From Mycobacterium sp. 1274761.0 (lineage in GTDB: Bacteria > Actinomycetota > Actinomycetes > Mycobacteriales > Mycobacteriaceae): a DNA stretch of 64,000 nt. The DNA lies in the NCBI RefSeq assembly GCF_001668615.1, contig NZ_LZMC01000082.1:30857-94856 (forward strand). The letters are read 5' to 3'. Made by a program: the position numbers and the translations under genes. The notes under the pieces were generated by a model. That model saw only the letters and a list, made by a program, of their open reading frames with translations. It did not search any database and was not told the origin of the DNA. Every line of letters starts with the position of its first letter. Position 1 is the stretch's first letter. Shown piece by piece: positions 37,821 to 45,716 of the stretch.

Positions 37821-38242
37821 GCTGCGCGCGGCGAGTTCGTCGTCCACACCATCTGTTCGCGCAGAGCCTTGCTGCGCCAGCCGTCTGGAGTACGTACCAG
37901 ATCGTGGTAGTAGTAGCCGCCGAACGTGCTCAGTTCGGCCACGCCGTGAAACCGCGTTGGGTTGTAGAACATCGCGCACACGCGCGCGGTGTCGCCGTCG
38001 ATGTCGGGCTGAATATTGGTGATGTAATGCATGCTCATCGCCACCAGCGCCGAGAAGTCGCCGGAGAAGAACTCGATCGCCTCATCGACCGAACCCTGGA
38101 AAACGTCGGCCGAATAGTCGATGTGGGCGTCGGCGGTGAACACCGACCGGTACAGCTGCCAGTTCTTCGTGTCGACCGCCCATGCGTAGGTGTTGAGCAG
38201 CGCGACGATCTCGAGTTCGTCGCTGACACGTCGAGATTCCAT
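37811..38242 (-). CDS. SnoaL/NTF2-like protein
   Basis: A 143-aa cone-shaped NTF2-like fold protein (SnoaL_4 type). It has the characteristic start [35 protein letters not shown] and the later [18 protein letters not shown] and [14 protein letters not shown]. These proteins act as isomerases, dehydratases or hydrolases in catabolic clusters, but many have no known reaction. The start overlaps the tetR stop by one base (TGATG), so they form an operon with the phosphotransferase gene upstream. A second, distinct NTF2-like gene lies at 56280. Confidence 0.85.
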   Translation of the reverse strand: MESRRVSDELEIVALLNTYAWAVDTKNWQLYRSVFTADAHIDYSADVFQGSVDEAIEFFSGDFSALVAMSMHYITNIQPDIDGDTARVCAMFYNPTRFHGVAELSTFGGYYYHDLVRTPDGWRSKALREQMVWTTNSPRAAQA

Positions 38243-38799
38243 CAGGTGGCCGGCTTGATCCCGACGGCGTGACGCAGCTGAGCCAGGAACTGGTCGTCGT
38301 CGTCACTGCGAACGATGTAGTGCGAGACCGCTACTCGAATGGCCGTCGCGGCCTTGATGTCGCTGTTGGATCCCGACAGCAGTTTCAGCAGACGGGCCCG
38401 CATGACCGGGATGATGCGCGACAGCTGCGCGATGACGACCTCCGGCTCGATGTCGACCAGCCGCACGCCCGAATAGGAGTGCTGATACTCGACGATGAAT
38501 CTCAATGCGGCATCCAGCTTCTCGGTGCCTCGCAGTCCGGCGGTCGCCCGGCCGATGCCGGTGTCGAACATTTCACGCTCGTAGACGCCGAACGCGTCCA
38601 ACAACTGGTTCTTGTCGGCGAACCATCGGTAGAGCGTCGGGCGGGAGACGCCGGCCTGCAACGCGACCTCCGACAGGCTGAGCTTGGTCTGGCCGCTGCG
38701 GCCCAGCACCTCGGCGGTCGCCACCAGGATGCGGTAGCGCGTCGAGGTGTCGTCGGCGAGCTCGGGTTCGTCTCGCCGTGCGCGCACGGGTTCGTTCAC
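38242..38799 (-). CDS. TetR-family regulator, paralog 1 of the catabolic island
   Basis: A TetR regulator of about 185 aa with the helix-turn-helix LSLSEVALQAGVSRPTLYRWFADKNQLL. It is very like the TetR at 41191: same HTH core, EYQHSY, DIEPE and SDDDxQFLAQLRHA. GTG 38799 has GAGGG just upstream; a TTG at 38811 is the alternative. It lies between the phosphotransferase and NTF2-like genes, so it is probably transcribed from the operator at 39995. It or its paralog is the best candidate to bind the 30-bp element. Confidence 0.88.
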   Translation of the reverse strand: MNEPVRARRDEPELADDTSTRYRILVATAEVLGRSGQTKLSLSEVALQAGVSRPTLYRWFADKNQLLDAFGVYEREMFDTGIGRATAGLRGTEKLDAALRFIVEYQHSYSGVRLVDIEPEVVIAQLSRIIPVMRARLLKLLSGSNSDIKAATAIRVAVSHYIVRSDDDDQFLAQLRHAVGIKPAT

Positions 38800-38841
38800 G
38801 TCAGCCCTCAATCGTCGGGTCGTAGTGATCGTAGAGCGTTT

Positions 38842-39957
38842 CTACAGCGACTTCTCCAGGAGTGCGACCGTGTCGAGGTCCTCGAGCGCGGCGACGCCGC
38901 GCCGCAGCCCCTCCAAGGCGATGTCCTCGTCTTGCATCCCGCCCATTCCGGCGGTGATCAGCGGCGCGACGTACGCGTAGAGCGCACCGGTCCGATAGCG
39001 GTGCCACAGTTCGTCGCGATCGAGCTCGGGGCCGCCGCCGGCCGCCAGCACCCGCCGGTAGTGGTCCAGCAGCTCGCGCTCATGGGCCCGCCGCTCGGCG
39101 GTGGTCATGCTGGTGACCAGGGTGTAGGCCAGTTCGCGGCCGGGATGACCCTGTCGGACCGCCTGCCAGTCCAGCAGGCCCGCCTCGCCGTTGCGGAAAA
39201 AGACGTTGCCCGGATGGGCGTCACCGTGCGTGACGGTGTTGGGCGGCTCGTCGATGAGCCGGGCGACCGCCCGGTAATTGTCGTCGATGAAAAGCCCGCG
39301 CTCGACGGGGATGTCCGTCTTCTCGGCGATGCGGCGCGCCGATGTTTTCAGCAGAGGGCCGGTCAGCAGCGCCGCGCTGTCGGCCGAGGCGCTGTACGCC
39401 CAGGCGGGCACGCGCTGCCAGAACGTCGCGTGCAGCCGGGCCAGCAACTCAACCACCTGGGCGGCTTGATCTCTGCCGAGGGGATGCAGCGTGTCCGGGA
39501 ATTCGCAGGGGTCGACGGCGAGGTCCTCGAGCACCAGCACGAAGCGCCCGGTGAGCGGGTCGAACCTCGACCCGTGACACCGCGGTACGCCGGTCAATTG
39601 ATGAGACAGCTCGCGGTAGAAGCGCGTCTCGGTTTCGGCCAGCCGGCCCAGCTCGCCCATCAGCCGGGTGGCGGCCGTGGCGGCGGGCATCTTGACGAAC
39701 ACCGAACCCGGCACGCCGGCACCGGTCAGCGCCAGCCGGGCACGAGACGACGTGCCCGCGTCGCCGCCGATGGCGGACACCGACGTGACCGTCGCACCCA
39801 ATAACTGCGACAGGAAGGGCGCGTCGAGGTCGTCGATCCTGCGCGGCAGCGAGCCGAAGCGTCCGACGGCCAGGTCGGTCCCGATGCGTTGCACTCCGCG
39901 GCCGAGATGAGCGGCGAATGCGACGACGGACCCGACCCGACTCGCTGTCTCGACCAC
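38842..39957 (-). CDS. Aminoglycoside-phosphotransferase-like kinase
   Basis: A 371-aa APH/choline-kinase-fold protein. Visible features are the lysine strand SVFVKMPA, the Brenner motif THGDAHPGNVFF and the metal-binding Asp in GLLDWQAV. In actinobacterial catabolic clusters such proteins often sit beside acyl-CoA dehydrogenases and are named phosphotransferases without a known substrate; drug resistance is not implied. GTG 39957 follows AGGAGGTCGGCAC. It is first in an operon with tetR paralog 1 and the NTF2-like gene, and the 30-bp element lies 37 bp upstream. Confidence 0.85.
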   Translation of the reverse strand: MVETASRVGSVVAFAAHLGRGVQRIGTDLAVGRFGSLPRRIDDLDAPFLSQLLGATVTSVSAIGGDAGTSSRARLALTGAGVPGSVFVKMPAATAATRLMGELGRLAETETRFYRELSHQLTGVPRCHGSRFDPLTGRFVLVLEDLAVDPCEFPDTLHPLGRDQAAQVVELLARLHATFWQRVPAWAYSASADSAALLTGPLLKTSARRIAEKTDIPVERGLFIDDNYRAVARLIDEPPNTVTHGDAHPGNVFFRNGEAGLLDWQAVRQGHPGRELAYTLVTSMTTAERRAHERELLDHYRRVLAAGGGPELDRDELWHRYRTGALYAYVAPLITAGMGGMQDEDIALEGLRRGVAALEDLDTVALLEKSL

Positions 39958-39994
39958 GTGCCGACCTCCTAGTCTTGGGCTGTAGCCAGGCAAG

Positions 39995-40024
39995 CTTTAC
40001 AAACCTGCGCACACTTGTAAAGCG
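39995..40024. promoter_or_regulatory. 30-bp regulon element, copy 1
   Basis: CTTTACA-N14-TGTAAAGCG. This copy contains a perfect 9-bp inverted repeat, GCTTTACAA (39994-40002) and TTGTAAAGC (40015-40023), which shows the dyad nature of the element. It lies between the divergent phosphotransferase (start 39957) and CoA-transferase (start 40050) genes. Confidence 0.82.
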
Positions 40025-40049
40025 CGAGGATGCTGCGAGGAGGCAGGCG

Positions 40050-41210
40050 ATGTCCGGACCGCTAGAGGGGATCAAGGTCGTCGAGCTCGGCGTGTGGATC
40101 GCCGGCCCGGCCGCGGGCGGGATCCTGGCCGACTGGGGCGCCGACGTGGTGAAGATCGAACCATCGGCCGGCGACCCCGCCCGTAGGTTCGGCCATATGC
40201 TCGGGCTCGACGGGGATGTGAGTCCGCCGTTCGAGATGGACAACCGCGGCAAACGCAGCATCGTGCTCGACTTGACGGCGGCCGGCGATCAAGGCGTGGC
40301 ACTCGAATTGCTCAGCGCCGCAGACGTATTCATCAGCAATGTGCGGCCAGCTGCGCTGCGGCGCATCGGGCTGGATTTCGACACCGTCGCCGCGCTCAAT
40401 CCGCAGCTGGTCTACGGGCTCATCACCGGGTACGGCGAGGCGGGCCCGGATGCTGATCGCGCCGCCTACGACGTCGCCGCCTTCTGGGCGCGTGCGGGTT
40501 TAGCGCACCTGCTGACCCGTCCCGGCGACACGCCGCCGTTTCAGCGCGGCGGCATGGGCGACCACACCGCGGGGATGACGCTGGTGGCCGCTGTGTGCGC
40601 GGGCCTCGTTGCGCGGGCGCGCACCGGCGTCGGTCAGCTGGTGTCGACGTCGCTGTACCGGCAGGGGACGTACACGATCAGCTTCGACCTCAACACGTTC
40701 TTGTTGACAGGCCACTCCATTGCGATCGGTCAGCGCGAGACCATAGCCAACCCCTGCATGAACAATTACGTGGCAGGCGACGGCCGACGGTTCTGGATCG
40801 TCGGTCTGCAGGTCGACCGGCACTGGGCGCCGCTGTGCCGGGTGGTCGGCCGGGAGGACTGGCTGAGCGCCTACCCGAGGGCCCGTGATCGGGCCGCCAA
40901 CGCCGTGTCGCTGATCGCCGAGCTCGATGCGATCTTTGCGACCAAGCCGCTCGATGAATGGGCGAATCTGTTTGCCACCGAACCGGATTTCTTCTGGTCG
41001 CCGATCAACTCGATCGAAGACGTGATGGCCGATGAGCAGTTCCACGCCGCGGGCGGTGTGGTCACGGTGCCCGACGGGGACGGGGGCCAGCCGATGATCG
41101 CCACCCCCGTCGACTTCCACGGAACGCCGTGGGAGCCGCGATCGGTGGCGCCGCAGATCGGTGAGCACACCGACGAAGTTCTCGCCGAGCTCACGTCGCG
41201 ACGCGCTTGA
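40050..41210 (+). CDS. CaiB/BaiF family CoA-transferase
   Basis: A 386-aa class III CoA-transferase. Typical blocks are LEGIKVVELGVWIAGPAAGGILADWGADVVKIEP near the start, MDNRGKRSIVLDL, ISNVRPAALRRIGLD, and the GGMGDHTAGM loop around residue 170 where the catalytic Asp is expected. It probably activates the carboxylic acid made by the island's oxidation steps by moving CoA from another acyl-CoA. ATG 40050 follows GCGAGGAGGCAGGCG. It has an upstream 30-bp element and its 3' end overlaps the convergent tetR by 20 bp. Confidence 0.88.
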   Translation: MSGPLEGIKVVELGVWIAGPAAGGILADWGADVVKIEPSAGDPARRFGHMLGLDGDVSPPFEMDNRGKRSIVLDLTAAGDQGVALELLSAADVFISNVRPAALRRIGLDFDTVAALNPQLVYGLITGYGEAGPDADRAAYDVAAFWARAGLAHLLTRPGDTPPFQRGGMGDHTAGMTLVAAVCAGLVARARTGVGQLVSTSLYRQGTYTISFDLNTFLLTGHSIAIGQRETIANPCMNNYVAGDGRRFWIVGLQVDRHWAPLCRVVGREDWLSAYPRARDRAANAVSLIAELDAIFATKPLDEWANLFATEPDFFWSPINSIEDVMADEQFHAAGGVVTVPDGDGGQPMIATPVDFHGTPWEPRSVAPQIGEHTDEVLAELTSRRA

Positions 41211-41727
41211 CACCCGCCGCATGGCGAAGCTGCGCCAAGAACTGGCCGTCGTCATCGCTGCGAACGAGATAGTGCGACACCGCAACTCGCACGGCCGTGG
41301 CCACCGCCAATGCGGCGTCGGGTCCTTCCGCGAGGCGTTCCAGCCGCGACCGCATGAGCGGTATCACCCGGGCGAGCCGCCGGATGACATGTTCTGGTTC
41401 GATGTCGATCATCCGCAGGCCGGGATAGGAGTGTTGATATTCGACAATGACGCGTAGCGCCGCATCGAGCTTCTCGCCGGCAGGCAATCCCGATGTCGCT
41501 TGGACGACGGCGCGCTCGTAGTACTGCCGTTCCCAAACCACGAAGTCGTCGAGAAGGTCCCGCTTGGACGCGAACCACCGATACAGCGTCGGCCGCGAAA
41601 CCCCGGCCTGCAGTGCGACCTCCGAGAGGCTCAGCTTCGTCATACCGTTGCGGCCGAGCACCTCGGCGGTGGCGGCCAGGATGCGCTGCCGCGTCGGGTT
41701 GTCGTCCGCGACGACCTGGTCGGCCAT
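41191..41727 (-). CDS. TetR-family regulator, paralog 2 of the catabolic island
   Basis: A 178-aa TetR protein with the helix-turn-helix LSLSEVALQAGVSRPTLYRWFASKRDLL. It is strongly similar to the TetR at 38242, including QHSYPGLRMIDIEPEHVIRRL versus its equivalent. ATG 41727 is chosen because the upstream ATG at 41751 lies inside the 30-bp element. It is divergent from the P450 gene and the element fills the gap, so autoregulation plus control of the P450 operon is likely. Confidence 0.88.
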   Translation of the reverse strand: MADQVVADDNPTRQRILAATAEVLGRNGMTKLSLSEVALQAGVSRPTLYRWFASKRDLLDDFVVWERQYYERAVVQATSGLPAGEKLDAALRVIVEYQHSYPGLRMIDIEPEHVIRRLARVIPLMRSRLERLAEGPDAALAVATAVRVAVSHYLVRSDDDGQFLAQLRHAAGVKRVAT

Positions 41728-41735
41728 CGCTATAG

Positions 41736-41765
41736 CTTTACAAAAATTCATGGAAATGTCACGCT
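41736..41765. promoter_or_regulatory. 30-bp regulon element, copy 2
   Basis: CTTTACA-N14-TGTCACGCT between tetR paralog 2 (start 41727) and the P450 gene (start 41772). Only 8 and 6 bp separate the element from the two start codons, so the P450 mRNA is probably leaderless. Confidence 0.82.
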
Positions 41766-41771
41766 GAGTCA

Positions 41772-43025
41772 GTGACAGCAGCTGCGATGCAGGCGCGTGA
41801 GTACAGCCCCGTCGACATCACGTCACACGATTTCTGGAATCAGCCCTTCGCAGCACGCGACGAGACCTTCGCACGGCTGCGAAGGGGAGAGGGGCTCACC
41901 TGGCATCGGCCGTTCGAGTCGATGTTTCCCATGGAGGAGCCGGGGTTCTGGGCGGTGACCCGGCGCGCCGATATCGCTTTCGTCAGCCAGCATCCCGAGC
42001 TGTTCACCTCCGCCCAAGGTGTGGCGCTCAACCCGATGCCCGCCGAAATCCAGCGCTTCGCTTCGTTTTTCCTCAGCATGGACCCGCCGCAACACACGGT
42101 GTATCGCCGGCTGATCAGCTCGGCGTTCACGCCGCGCAATGTCCGGTTGATCGAAGAGCAGATCCGCACCAACGCGGTCGCGATCGTCGACGATCTCGTC
42201 GGCGCCGGCAATGTCGAGTTCGTCTCCGCATGTTCGGCGAAGCTGCCCATGCGAACTATCATGGACATGCTCGGCGTGCCCCCTGCCGATCAGCCTGAGG
42301 TGGCCTATGCCGCCGAGAAGCTGTTCGGCATGAGCGACGAAGAGTACGCAGGAGAAGACGATCGGCTGCAAGACCCGGTGGCTCAGATCGCGCTGTTGTC
42401 CAACACCGGCGTGGAGCTCGCGAAGTTCCGGCGCCAGTATCCCGGCGACGACCTGATGACCAGCATGGTCAACGCGGAAGTCGACGGCCACCGGCTCACC
42501 GACGATGAGATCGGCGCCTTCCTGATCCTGCTGGCGTCGGCGGGCAACGACACCACGAAGCAGGCCACCACGCACGCGATGATGGCGTTGGTCGACAACC
42601 CGGCACAGCGGGAATGGCTGATGGCGGACTTCGACGGCCGAATCGGCTCCGCCATCGAAGAATTCGTGCGGTGGTCGTCGCCGGTGATTCAATTCGCGAG
42701 GTTTGCCACCGAAGACACCGAGATCAACGGCCAGCCCGTCGCGGTGGGGGACAAGGTCGGCCTCTTCTACTGTTCGGCCAACCGCGACGAGACCGTCTTC
42801 GATGCCCCGGGCGTATTCGACCTGCAGCGCTCTTCGAATCCGCACCTCGGCTTCGGTGGTGGCGGACCGCACTTCTGCCTCGGCAGCCAGCTGGCGAAGG
42901 CTGAGCTGCGAAACCTGTTCCGCGAGTTGCTGACTCGGTTGCGGAGTGTCGAGTTCGGCGAGCCCGACCTACTGTTCAGCAGCTTCGTCCACGGCGTTAA
43001 ACGCCTCCCGGCCCACATCCAGTAG
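41772..43025 (+). CDS. Cytochrome P450 (island P450 A)
   Basis: A 417-aa soluble bacterial P450. The I-helix oxygen-activation motif is ASAGNDTTKQATTH, the K-helix ExxR is EEFVRW, and the haem-ligand loop is FGGGGPHFCLG with the Cys near residue 373. The N-terminus has no membrane anchor. It hydroxylates a hydrophobic substrate using electrons from a ferredoxin; the ferredoxin gene is directly downstream. The GTG start is 6 bp from the 30-bp element. The CYP family cannot be assigned by eye. Confidence 0.93.
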   Translation: MTAAAMQAREYSPVDITSHDFWNQPFAARDETFARLRRGEGLTWHRPFESMFPMEEPGFWAVTRRADIAFVSQHPELFTSAQGVALNPMPAEIQRFASFFLSMDPPQHTVYRRLISSAFTPRNVRLIEEQIRTNAVAIVDDLVGAGNVEFVSACSAKLPMRTIMDMLGVPPADQPEVAYAAEKLFGMSDEEYAGEDDRLQDPVAQIALLSNTGVELAKFRRQYPGDDLMTSMVNAEVDGHRLTDDEIGAFLILLASAGNDTTKQATTHAMMALVDNPAQREWLMADFDGRIGSAIEEFVRWSSPVIQFARFATEDTEINGQPVAVGDKVGLFYCSANRDETVFDAPGVFDLQRSSNPHLGFGGGGPHFCLGSQLAKAELRNLFRELLTRLRSVEFGEPDLLFSSFVHGVKRLPAHIQ

Positions 43026-43034
43026 GAGTTTTTC

Positions 43035-43226
43035 ATGCGGGTGGAAGTCGACCTCGACAAGTGCACCGGACACGGCATCTGCGAGTCGATCGCCGAAGAC
43101 GTCTTCGAAGTGCAGGACGACGGCACCGTGCGGATCCACGGCGCCGATCGGCCGGAGTCCGACCGCGACCGCATGCGCCAGGCCGTCACGCAATGCCCGG
43201 CGGCGGCGCTGCGCCTGATCGACTAA
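43035..43226 (+). CDS. 3Fe-4S-type ferredoxin with CxxH motif
   Basis: A 63-aa ferredoxin that should feed electrons to the adjacent P450. The cluster motif is Cys10-Thr-Gly-His13-Gly-Ile-Cys16 with a distal CP (QCPAAAL). His replaces the second Cys of the usual CxxCxxC pattern, as in a group of mycobacterial P450-linked ferredoxins whose redox potentials vary with this residue. The ATG follows AGGAGTTTTTC, 9 bp after the P450 stop. It is the only ferredoxin seen in the window, although there are three P450 genes. Confidence 0.93.
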   Translation: MRVEVDLDKCTGHGICESIAEDVFEVQDDGTVRIHGADRPESDRDRMRQAVTQCPAAALRLID

Positions 43227-43252
43227 CGGCCGCAGGCCGTCGAGTCTGCGCA

Positions 43253-43284
43253 GAGATCGCGATTTCGACGAAAAACGCGATCTC
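43253..43284. terminator. 9-bp perfect stem-loop between convergent genes
   Basis: GAGATCGCG (43253-43261) and CGCGATCTC (43276-43284) form a perfect stem around a 14-nt A-rich loop. It sits 27 bp after the ferredoxin stop and 22 bp before the end of the convergent thioesterase gene, so it could terminate transcription in both directions. The flanking bases lack a clear T-run on either side. It may also be one copy of a dispersed mycobacterial repeat. Confidence 0.55.
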
Positions 43285-43305
43285 ACCACAGAATCCAGGG
43301 CTGGG

Positions 43306-44121
43306 TTAGCGGCCGGGCATCGGACGGACGAGCACCGACTGCTGAATCCCGCCGATCGCCCCGATCTCATCAAACAGGGTGCCGATCGTGGTGCCGATGC
43401 CGTCAGGACCGTAATTGGTCTCCGCGCGGATGCCGACCCATTCGCCGTCGGGGACCCGGTGGATGTGGACCACAAGATCGGTATTCATGAACATCCACTT
43501 GCGGATGTCGAGCTTGGAACCGATGCCGTTCGCGTCGTCGGCGACCGAGAACAGTCGCTCCAGGGCGGTCATGTTCTCGCCCTTGACCAGATCGACCTCC
43601 GGCCTGATCCATGACTCGCCGGGCCCATCGCACATCGGCTCGGTGAGCCACCGCCAGTCGAGGCTGTGCACGTAGTTGCGGTCCCAATCCTTTTTCATGT
43701 CGCGGCTACGGGCCTCGGCCAGAGGTCGCAGCGGCGGCGCCGACGCGTGCGTCAGCCTCGCGGTGTCGAGCGTCTGCAACCGCCACCCGCTCGCCCTCGC
43801 GACTGGTCGGGGTTGACGGTCTGGGCCGAGGCCCAGCATCTCGGCGCTGATCAATTCGATCTGCTTGCCCGGGCGTTCCCGTCGCGCCCGCACCCAGATA
43901 TCGCCCTCGGCGGGCACGGGTCCCAGCAGGTCGATCAGCACGCGGCTGAGCCGGGTGTCGTCGCGCCTACCGCAGCGCTCCAGCGCCCGCACCAGAAGCG
44001 CCGAAACCGGCGCGCCGTGCTGAATGGCGTCCGACCATGTGCTGCGCACCAGGTCGGTCGCGACGAATTTCTCGCCGTGTGGATCTTCGTCGTCGAGCAG
44101 TTCGTAATAGCAATCGCTCAT
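43306..44121 (-). CDS. Thioesterase-superfamily (double hot-dog) protein
   Basis: A 271-aa acyl-CoA thioesterase-like protein with a TesB-type double hot-dog layout. The first half has FVATDLVRSTWSDAIQHGAPVSALLVRALE and the second half has IGSKLDIRKWMFMNTDLVVHIHRVP and WVGIRAETNYGPDGIG. The ATG overlaps the upstream gene's stop by 4 nt. In this island it probably releases or recycles CoA-bound intermediates. The catalytic Asp/Gln set cannot be assigned without alignment. Confidence 0.82.
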   Translation of the reverse strand: MSDCYYELLDDEDPHGEKFVATDLVRSTWSDAIQHGAPVSALLVRALERCGRRDDTRLSRVLIDLLGPVPAEGDIWVRARRERPGKQIELISAEMLGLGPDRQPRPVARASGWRLQTLDTARLTHASAPPLRPLAEARSRDMKKDWDRNYVHSLDWRWLTEPMCDGPGESWIRPEVDLVKGENMTALERLFSVADDANGIGSKLDIRKWMFMNTDLVVHIHRVPDGEWVGIRAETNYGPDGIGTTIGTLFDEIGAIGGIQQSVLVRPMPGR

Positions 44122-44936
44122 GGATAGCCCGCTCCAGGGATGTCGACGGTCGTTGCATCGAGCCGAGACAGTTTCGTTCCGGCAAGGCGTTTCGGGTAGG
44201 CGTCGGTGCTCGACAGCAGAAAGAGCGTGCGGCGTTCCTGGCCGCCCAACGTGCAGGCGATCGCCGTGCGGTCACCGACGTCGATTCGGTCAGTGACCGT
44301 GCCGCCGGCAATGATTCGCTCGAATTGGTGCGCCAGCGTCATTGCCGCCCATACGCCGCCGTCCGCGTCGAGCGTGATGCCGTCGGGCGGTCCATCCAGC
44401 CCGTCGGCGAACAGGCGACGCTTCGACAGCGACCCGTCGGCGGCGATGGTGAACGCGGTCAAGCGCCGACCGACCGACTCGGCGACGATCAACGTCGAAC
44501 CGTCCGGCGTAATGACCATGCCGTTGGGAAAGTCGAGGTCTTCGGCGACGATGGTCACGGCGTCATCGGTGTCGACGAGTGCGATGACGCCGCCGCTGAA
44601 CGCTTGCGAACCGACATACACTCGCCCGCTCTGGTCGACGACCATGTCACCGATGTCCGCCGGCACGACGCCGGATAGATCGATGCGGATGTCGACGGTT
44701 TCGCCGTCATAGCTCAGCAGCGCGCGACGTTCGGTGGAGGCGATCAACAGCGAACCGTCGGGCCGGAACCCGAGTCCCGACGGGGCATGTCCGGGCAACG
44801 CCAGCGTCGTCATGTCGCCGTTTGAGTTCACGGTGTGCACCGCTTCGCCCAGCATGTCGGAGAACCACAGCAGGCCCTCGAACCACCGGGGACCCTCCCC
44901 GAAGCAGAAACCTTGTGCCAGCGGGGTCAGGGTCAT
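44118..44936 (-). CDS. SMP-30/gluconolactonase-family beta-propeller hydrolase
   Basis: A 272-aa six-bladed propeller of the SMP-30 family. Metal-site candidates are the Glu in GEGPRWFEG near residue 14, the Asn in DFPNGMVITPDG, and the Asp in PPDGITLDADGG, the usual E-N-D set. Family members open lactones, which would fit a lactone formed by Baeyer-Villiger oxidation in this island; that link is inference. Its start is 7 bp from a 30-bp element, and it is coupled to the thioesterase gene. Confidence 0.85.
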   Translation of the reverse strand: MTLTPLAQGFCFGEGPRWFEGLLWFSDMLGEAVHTVNSNGDMTTLALPGHAPSGLGFRPDGSLLIASTERRALLSYDGETVDIRIDLSGVVPADIGDMVVDQSGRVYVGSQAFSGGVIALVDTDDAVTIVAEDLDFPNGMVITPDGSTLIVAESVGRRLTAFTIAADGSLSKRRLFADGLDGPPDGITLDADGGVWAAMTLAHQFERIIAGGTVTDRIDVGDRTAIACTLGGQERRTLFLLSSTDAYPKRLAGTKLSRLDATTVDIPGAGYP

Positions 44937-44943
44937 CCGGCAC

Positions 44944-44973
44944 CTTTACAAAACACGCCATAAGTGTCACGCT
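44944..44973. promoter_or_regulatory. 30-bp regulon element, copy 3
   Basis: CTTTACA-N14-TGTCACGCT between the SMP-30 gene (start 44936) and the divergent eight-gene catabolic operon (start about 45012). It would control both directions. Confidence 0.82.
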
Positions 44974-45011
44974 CGCTACGTGCCGATGTCAAACAGGTGC
45001 TGGTAAAGACC

Positions 45012-45716
45012 ATGAAGAAGTACCACAGCCACACGCTTGTCTACCTGCACGAGACGATCGATCTGGGTTCTGGGCGTGCGGAGCAATTCACCGAGGCGTT
45101 CCATGCCATCTACCAGCCGATGATGGAAGAACTCGGCGCGCGGCTGTTCGCGATCTGGGAGACGACGCCCTACAACGGGCACTGGCCGCAGGTCACGATC
45201 ATCTGGGAGATCGACGCTTTCGCCGACTACGCGCGGATCGGGCGGGCGCAGGCCGCCGGCGGCAGCCACCAGTCGACCGCGGCGAAATGGTCGGAATACC
45301 TGTCGGGGGTCGGTGCCCGCGGCGAAGGCCGCATCATGTACGCGGGCCGCAGCAATAGGACATTGGCCCAACTCAAGGACGCGAATTTCACTGCAGGCCT
45401 GGTTATCCAGGAGATCATGGAGACCAAGCCGGGCCGTCAGGACGACTACATCCGCGAGCTCGAACGGCTGTACGTGCCCTGGTCGGAAAGCACCGGAAAA
45501 CATTGGCTCGGTTCGTTCATCACGACGTTCCGGTTCAACGAGGTGATCCACTACTGGGCATTGGAGGGGGACTGGTCCTGCTTCGAAAACCACTACCCGT
45601 CGTGGAAGGAAAGCCCGCCCGCCGAGATCGTCACCTGGATGAGCGTCGCACCTGCGCTGCGTGACGGTTGGGAGGATTCGATCCTGCAGGCACTACCACC
45701 ATCACCGCTGCAATGA
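45012..45716 (+). CDS. Conserved protein of unknown function (possible dimeric alpha/beta-barrel, NIPSNAP-like)
   Basis: A 234-aa protein, first gene of the main catabolic operon. It starts MKKYHSHTLVYLHETIDL and has two similar halves rich in Trp and aromatic residues (FAIWETTPYNGHWPQVTIIWEID; IHYWALEGDWSCF). This suggests two ferredoxin-like/NIPSNAP-type barrels, but I do not firmly recognise the family. There is no signal peptide. Its stop overlaps the P450 start (ATGA). Longer starts exist upstream, inside or next to the 30-bp element. A substrate-binding or small-molecule-modifying role fits the context. Confidence 0.75.
   Translation: MKKYHSHTLVYLHETIDLGSGRAEQFTEAFHAIYQPMMEELGARLFAIWETTPYNGHWPQVTIIWEIDAFADYARIGRAQAAGGSHQSTAAKWSEYLSGVGARGEGRIMYAGRSNRTLAQLKDANFTAGLVIQEIMETKPGRQDDYIRELERLYVPWSESTGKHWLGSFITTFRFNEVIHYWALEGDWSCFENHYPSWKESPPAEIVTWMSVAPALRDGWEDSILQALPPSPLQ

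Noticed and set aside
38269..39804. A 511-codon open frame antisense to the phosphotransferase and TetR genes
   Set aside because: It is the mirror of GC-rich codon bias; its product is Arg/Gly/Val-rich low-complexity sequence with no domain, while the minus strand encodes clear families.
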